Below are positions 23,317 through 25,827 of a stretch of 25,827 bases of DNA, piece after piece. A program made the translations under genes and the position numbers. The notes beneath the pieces are model-generated. The model searched no databases. It was given only the letters and a program-made list of their open reading frames with translations, and had not been told where the DNA came from. The first letter of the stretch is position 1. The number at the start of each line of letters is the position of its first letter. The stretch is from DASUGM01 sp036274055 (GTDB lineage: Bacteria; Acidobacteriota; Vicinamibacteria; Vicinamibacterales; SCN-69-37): assembly GCA_036274055.1 (NCBI GenBank), contig DASUGM010000362.1, forward strand, positions 1 through 25,827. Direction: 5' to 3'.

Positions 23317-24186
23317 TCAATCGCGGATCGCGGTGCCGAATCGAATGTCGGTGACCGTGCCGCGCCAATAGGCGAGCGGACCGGTCGGGAGTTGCCACTC
23401 AGCTTCGCAGCGAATCGGGATGCGAACCTGGCCGCGCCAGTCATGCTCGGAGCAGCGCACCGTCCAGGGCGTTGCAGCATAGCCGCCATCGACCGCACGC
23501 ATGCGATCCGCGGCGAAGACCTCGACGATGTCGTTGTCGGCATTGAACGTGAACTTGAGCCGCACGGTGCGGCCGCGAGCGGTCAGGGCCGCGGTCGCGG
23601 ATCGGTCGTCGATCGGCGTCCACGTCACAGTGCGCCCCGGGACGAGCGCGGTCGGAAACCACATCGTTTCTCCGAGGTAGCGCATCAGTTGGCCGTCCGC
23701 GAGCGGGGCCGAGTCGGCGTCGCTGGCCACTGTCCAGGCGCCGCCGACCTTGGCAACCATCTCGCCGCGGCCGTCGACGTAGGCATCGCGCACGTAAACA
23801 TCGAGGAACCGGGACATGCGGATGCGCGCGTCCCAGACGAACGCCGGCGAGGTCGTGAAGCGTTGCCCTGCTTCGAACGGGAGCCACGGAGCATCAACGC
23901 TTCCACGAAACTCGCCGGCGGTCGTGAGATAGACCTCACGGATCTCGGCAGCTTCGCCGCGAATCGACTCGAGCAGAAAGCGCGCGACCGGCGCCGGCGC
24001 CGTCGCGGCGGCGATCCGCCAGTGGGTCTGGGAGGCCGGCAGGTTCGGACGTCCGTCGGCAACGGTGTCGAGTGCCGCATTCAGTTCGTCGATGCGGGCG
24101 CGCCAGCGGTACTGATTGACCGCCAATGCGGTGGCGCCGACCGCACCCGCAATGGCCATCCAGCCAAAGAGACGTTGATAGCGCAT
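23317..24186 (-). CDS. DUF6544/DUF6920-like membrane-anchored protein
   Basis: A 289-residue protein. One N-terminal transmembrane segment (about residues 5-24) is followed by a soluble domain with 'APVARFLLESI', 'GEFRGSVDAPWLPFEAGQRF', 'SPAFVWDARIRM', 'VRDAYVDGRGEMVAK', 'LADGQLMRYLGETMWFPTAL' and 'PIDDRSATAAL', ending 'LPTGPLAYWRGTVTDIRF'. I recognise this as the family annotated DUF6544 (or DUF6920); the number is from memory. Function is unknown. GAGG is 5 nt before the ATG. A sigma-54 promoter lies 31 nt upstream of the ATG by predicted start site. It is divergent from osmC. Confidence 0.8.
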   Translation of the reverse strand: MRYQRLFGWMAIAGAVGATALAVNQYRWRARIDELNAALDTVADGRPNLPASQTHWRIAAATAPAPVARFLLESIRGEAAEIREVYLTTAGEFRGSVDAPWLPFEAGQRFTTSPAFVWDARIRMSRFLDVYVRDAYVDGRGEMVAKVGGAWTVASDADSAPLADGQLMRYLGETMWFPTALVPGRTVTWTPIDDRSATAALTARGRTVRLKFTFNADNDIVEVFAADRMRAVDGGYAATPWTVRCSEHDWRGQVRIPIRCEAEWQLPTGPLAYWRGTVTDIRFGTAIRD

Positions 24187-24227
24187 CAGAGCCTCGATCC
24201 GCCGACCGTCGCGGCACCGATGCCTTG

Positions 24228-24243
24228 TGCAAGGCTCGTTCCG
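24228..24243 (-). promoter_or_regulatory. Sigma-54 (-24/-12) promoter of the DUF6544-like gene
   Basis: The minus strand reads CGGAACGAGCCTTGCA: a perfect -12 half (TTGCA), a -24 half with one change (GGAACG for GGCACG), and exact GG-N10-GC spacing. Predicted initiation is near 24217. Confidence 0.7.
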
Positions 24244-24379
24244 GCGCGGCGCGCGCCAGAATCGATTGCGCGCCCGGATCTCGACGCGGGGCCCCGAAAA
24301 AATCCGGCCGGCGCTCGAAAGATTCCGGCTCGGTCAAAGGTCGGGCCAGATGGGGCGATCGCCGGCTGCGGCTCAGTCC

Positions 24380-24395
24380 TGGCAGCAAACCTGCA
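24380..24395 (+). promoter_or_regulatory. Sigma-54 (-24/-12) promoter of the osmC operon
   Basis: TGGCAGCAAACCTGCA matches at 9 of 12 fixed positions (TGGCA and TGCA) with exact GG-N10-GC spacing (24381-24382 and 24393-24394). Initiation near 24406 would leave a 12-nt leader holding the GGAG ribosome binding site. Confidence 0.6.
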
Positions 24396-24417
24396 CTGGC
24401 AGACGGGCGGAGACCAT

Positions 24418-24891
24418 ATGCATCCGCTTCCCCATCGGTACGCCGCATCAGCCTCGGCCGCTCAATCGGGCGACGTCGCGTTGGATACCTACGATCTCCC
24501 GTCGATCATCTCGGCGTCGCCATCGGAGTTTGGTGGTCCCGGCGACCGGTGGTCGCCGGAAACGCTGCTCGTCGCCGCGATTGCCGACTGCCTGGTCCTG
24601 ACATTTCGCGGCATGGCAAAGGCCTCGAACTTCGAATGGCGATCGCTGTCGGCACACGTGTCTGGCACGCTCGATCGCGTTGGCGACGGACTCGAGTTCA
24701 CGCATTTTCGTACGCATGTGCTGATGACGATCGCCGACGCGAGCGACGAAGAACGGGCCCGCCGCCTGATCGCGAAGGCGGAGAAGGCCTGCCTGATCGC
24801 CAGAAGCCTCAAGGCGAAGGTGGATCTCGAGATGCACGTCGAGTGCGTCCCGGCCGGACTGCCCGCGATGAAAGGAGCGCACCATGTCTGA
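24418..24891 (+). CDS. OsmC-family peroxiredoxin
   Basis: A 157-residue OsmC/Ohr-fold protein. Both redox cysteines are visible: Cys58 in 'LLVAAIADCLVLTF' and Cys125 in 'AEKACLIARSLKAKV'. The usual 'GGPGDRWSPETLL' substrate-loop region lies before the first. It should reduce organic hydroperoxides with thiol donors. It lacks features that would separate Ohr from OsmC subclasses with certainty. GGAG is 5 nt before this ATG. The very long upstream in-frame extension runs antisense to the DUF6544-like gene and is rejected. The stop overlaps the next gene's start by 8 nt, so the two are translationally coupled. It follows a candidate sigma-54 promoter. Confidence 0.92.
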   Translation: MHPLPHRYAASASAAQSGDVALDTYDLPSIISASPSEFGGPGDRWSPETLLVAAIADCLVLTFRGMAKASNFEWRSLSAHVSGTLDRVGDGLEFTHFRTHVLMTIADASDEERARRLIAKAEKACLIARSLKAKVDLEMHVECVPAGLPAMKGAHHV

Positions 24892-25183
24892 TCGCAACTG
24901 CTGGGAGACGCTCAAGGCAGAGAGTGCGACGGTCGCCGAGGATCTGAAGAAGCTCTTGCATGAAGGCAACGCGCGTCGCGTGATCGTCACGCAGCATGAC
25001 CGCGTCGTCGCTGAGTTCCCGGTCACCGCCGGTGTGATCGGCATCGCGATCGCCCCAGTCGTTGCGGCGATCGGGGCGATGGTGGCGTTGCTCAAGGACT
25101 GCACGGTTCATGTCGAACGGCGACCGGCCGCGCCCGACGCCGGCGCGTCGGCCCCGGTCGTTTCCAAAGCGGCGCACTCATGA
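24884..25183 (+). CDS. DUF4342 domain protein
   Basis: A 99-residue protein. The N-terminal part, 'CWETLKAESATVAEDLKKLLHEGNARRVIVTQHDRVVAEFPV', is followed by a hydrophobic helix ('GVIGIAIAPVVAAIGAMVALL') and then 'CTVHVER'. This is the DUF4342 pattern, a small family with unknown function, often found in Gram-positive and stress contexts. The helix suggests membrane association. A tail of Ala/Pro/Ser follows. It overlaps osmC by 8 nt and the next gene by 4 nt (ATGA), forming a tightly coupled trio. GGAG lies 7 nt before the ATG, within osmC. Confidence 0.88.
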   Translation: MSDRNCWETLKAESATVAEDLKKLLHEGNARRVIVTQHDRVVAEFPVTAGVIGIAIAPVVAAIGAMVALLKDCTVHVERRPAAPDAGASAPVVSKAAHS

Positions 25184-25827
25184 CTCTTGTCCACTGGCTG
25201 GCGGCGATTCTGACGTTGCTCGGCCTCGGCTATGTGACGCTGGTGGTTGCAGCCTGGCGTCGCTACGGACGCGTCCGGCGTCTGGCGCGCGCCGCGCCGG
25301 ATCTGCTGCTGGACACGTTCATGCCCGCCTACGACGTGCTCGAGCGGCATCACATCAGGATCGCGGCGCCTCGGGAGATCGTTTTCGCGGCCGCCGCCGA
25401 GATGAACATGCAGCAGTCGCCGATCATCCGGGCGATCTTCGCGACTCGGGCGTTCGTCTTGCGCGCGAACGCCGACGCGACGGCGCGGCCCACCGGCCTG
25501 CTGGACCAAATGCGTTCCCTGGGCTGGGGCGAACTGGCGATGTCGCCGGGCCGCGAGGTCGTCATGGGCGCGGTCACGCAACCGTGGGACCCCAATCCAC
25601 GATTTCAAGCCATTCCGCCCGGCTCGTTCGCGTCATTCCGCGAGCCCGGATTCGTGAAGATTGCCTGGACGCTGCGCGCCGACTCGAGGCGCGGCGGCGG
25701 CAGCGATTTCTGGACCGAAACACGGGCGGTTGCGACGGACGCGAAGGCCCGGCGGAAGTTTCGCTGGTACTGGGCGCGATTCTCGCCCGGCGTGGCCCTG
25801 ATTCGTTACCTGTCGCTCGCGCCGCTC
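25180..25827 (+). CDS. SRPBCC-like membrane-anchored protein (partial, runs off the window)
   Basis: The reading frame from ATG 25180 stays open through 216 codons to the last base. It begins with a transmembrane helix ('LAAILTLLGLGYVTLVVAAW', about residues 7-26). A domain follows with 'HHIRIAAPREIVFAAAAEM', 'GREVVMGAVTQPWDPNPRFQAI', 'GFVKIAWTLRAD', 'TETRAVATDAKARRKFRWYWARFSPG' and 'ALIRYLSLAPL'. The alternation of 'apREIVFAAA' and a late 'ETRAVATDAKARRKFRWYW' resembles SRPBCC (START-like) ligand-binding proteins. No ligand can be named. The ATGA overlap with the DUF4342 gene shows translational coupling. Confidence 0.8.
   Translation, partial: MTLVHWLAAILTLLGLGYVTLVVAAWRRYGRVRRLARAAPDLLLDTFMPAYDVLERHHIRIAAPREIVFAAAAEMNMQQSPIIRAIFATRAFVLRANADATARPTGLLDQMRSLGWGELAMSPGREVVMGAVTQPWDPNPRFQAIPPGSFASFREPGFVKIAWTLRADSRRGGGSDFWTETRAVATDAKARRKFRWYWARFSPGVALIRYLSLAPL

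Noticed and set aside
23164..24417. Long in-frame extension upstream of osmC
   Set aside because: It runs antisense to the DUF6544-like gene and through two promoters. The OsmC fold starts at 24418, where a ribosome binding site is present.

Overview
The window is GC-rich bacterial chromosome with dense, short-spaced genes on both strands. The protein repertoire fits Acidobacteriota, most likely a Vicinamibacteria-type soil lineage: a TolB-like/M28 peptidase, a CHRD lipoprotein, a DUF3014 protein, and NtrC-type and FixL-type regulators. This placement is inference from gene content; no rRNA or marker gene is present. I see no tRNA, rRNA, CRISPR array, transposase or phage gene.

Left part (1-11,177): mostly unlinked housekeeping and envelope genes. 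In order they are a DUF3014 membrane protein downstream of a secreted M28 peptidase (-), a ferritin (+), a STAS anti-sigma-factor antagonist (-), a VOC/glyoxalase protein (+), the proline-catabolic dehydrogenase pruA (+), a conserved membrane protein (+), a CHRD lipoprotein (+), a YkgJ-type cysteine-cluster protein (-) and a lipoprotein 5'-nucleotidase (+). Many of the spacers here hold a different short-period repeat or long imperfect inverted repeat. Several genes have a -10-like hexamer 6-7 nt before the start codon, suggesting leaderless transcripts.

Right part (11,190-25,827): this looks like one coherent system, an oxygen/redox-responsive sigma-54 stress island. A minus-strand operon encodes an NtrC-type sigma-54 activator, a sugar-phosphate nucleotidylyltransferase and a Crp/Fnr regulator. 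Divergent from it is a soluble PAS histidine kinase. A second, membrane-bound kinase carries a PAS domain with the FixL haem signature (His195 and Arg215, 20 residues apart as in FixL). Around them lie candidate target genes: hsp20, a zinc alcohol dehydrogenase with a zinc-ribbon protein and a CBS protein, a double-domain universal stress protein, PEP synthase, a DUF6544-like membrane-anchored protein, and an OsmC - DUF4342 - SRPBCC-like overlapping trio. I find good -24/-12 (sigma-54) promoters, with exact GG-N10-GC spacing, before hsp20, adh, ppsA, the DUF6544-like gene and osmC, plus a weaker one at uspA. The EBP/kinase genes themselves lack one.

The working model is that two PAS kinases, one haem-type and one possibly flavin-type, feed one NtrC-type activator. 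This switches on chaperone, peroxide/thiol defence, fermentative alcohol metabolism, gluconeogenic PEP synthesis and nucleotide-sensing proteins when oxygen or redox state changes. It resembles in content the DosR- or Anr-type dormancy regulons but is wired through sigma-54. No spacer exceeds 300 bases; the longest (16,019-16,305) is the divergent hsp20/adh regulatory region.
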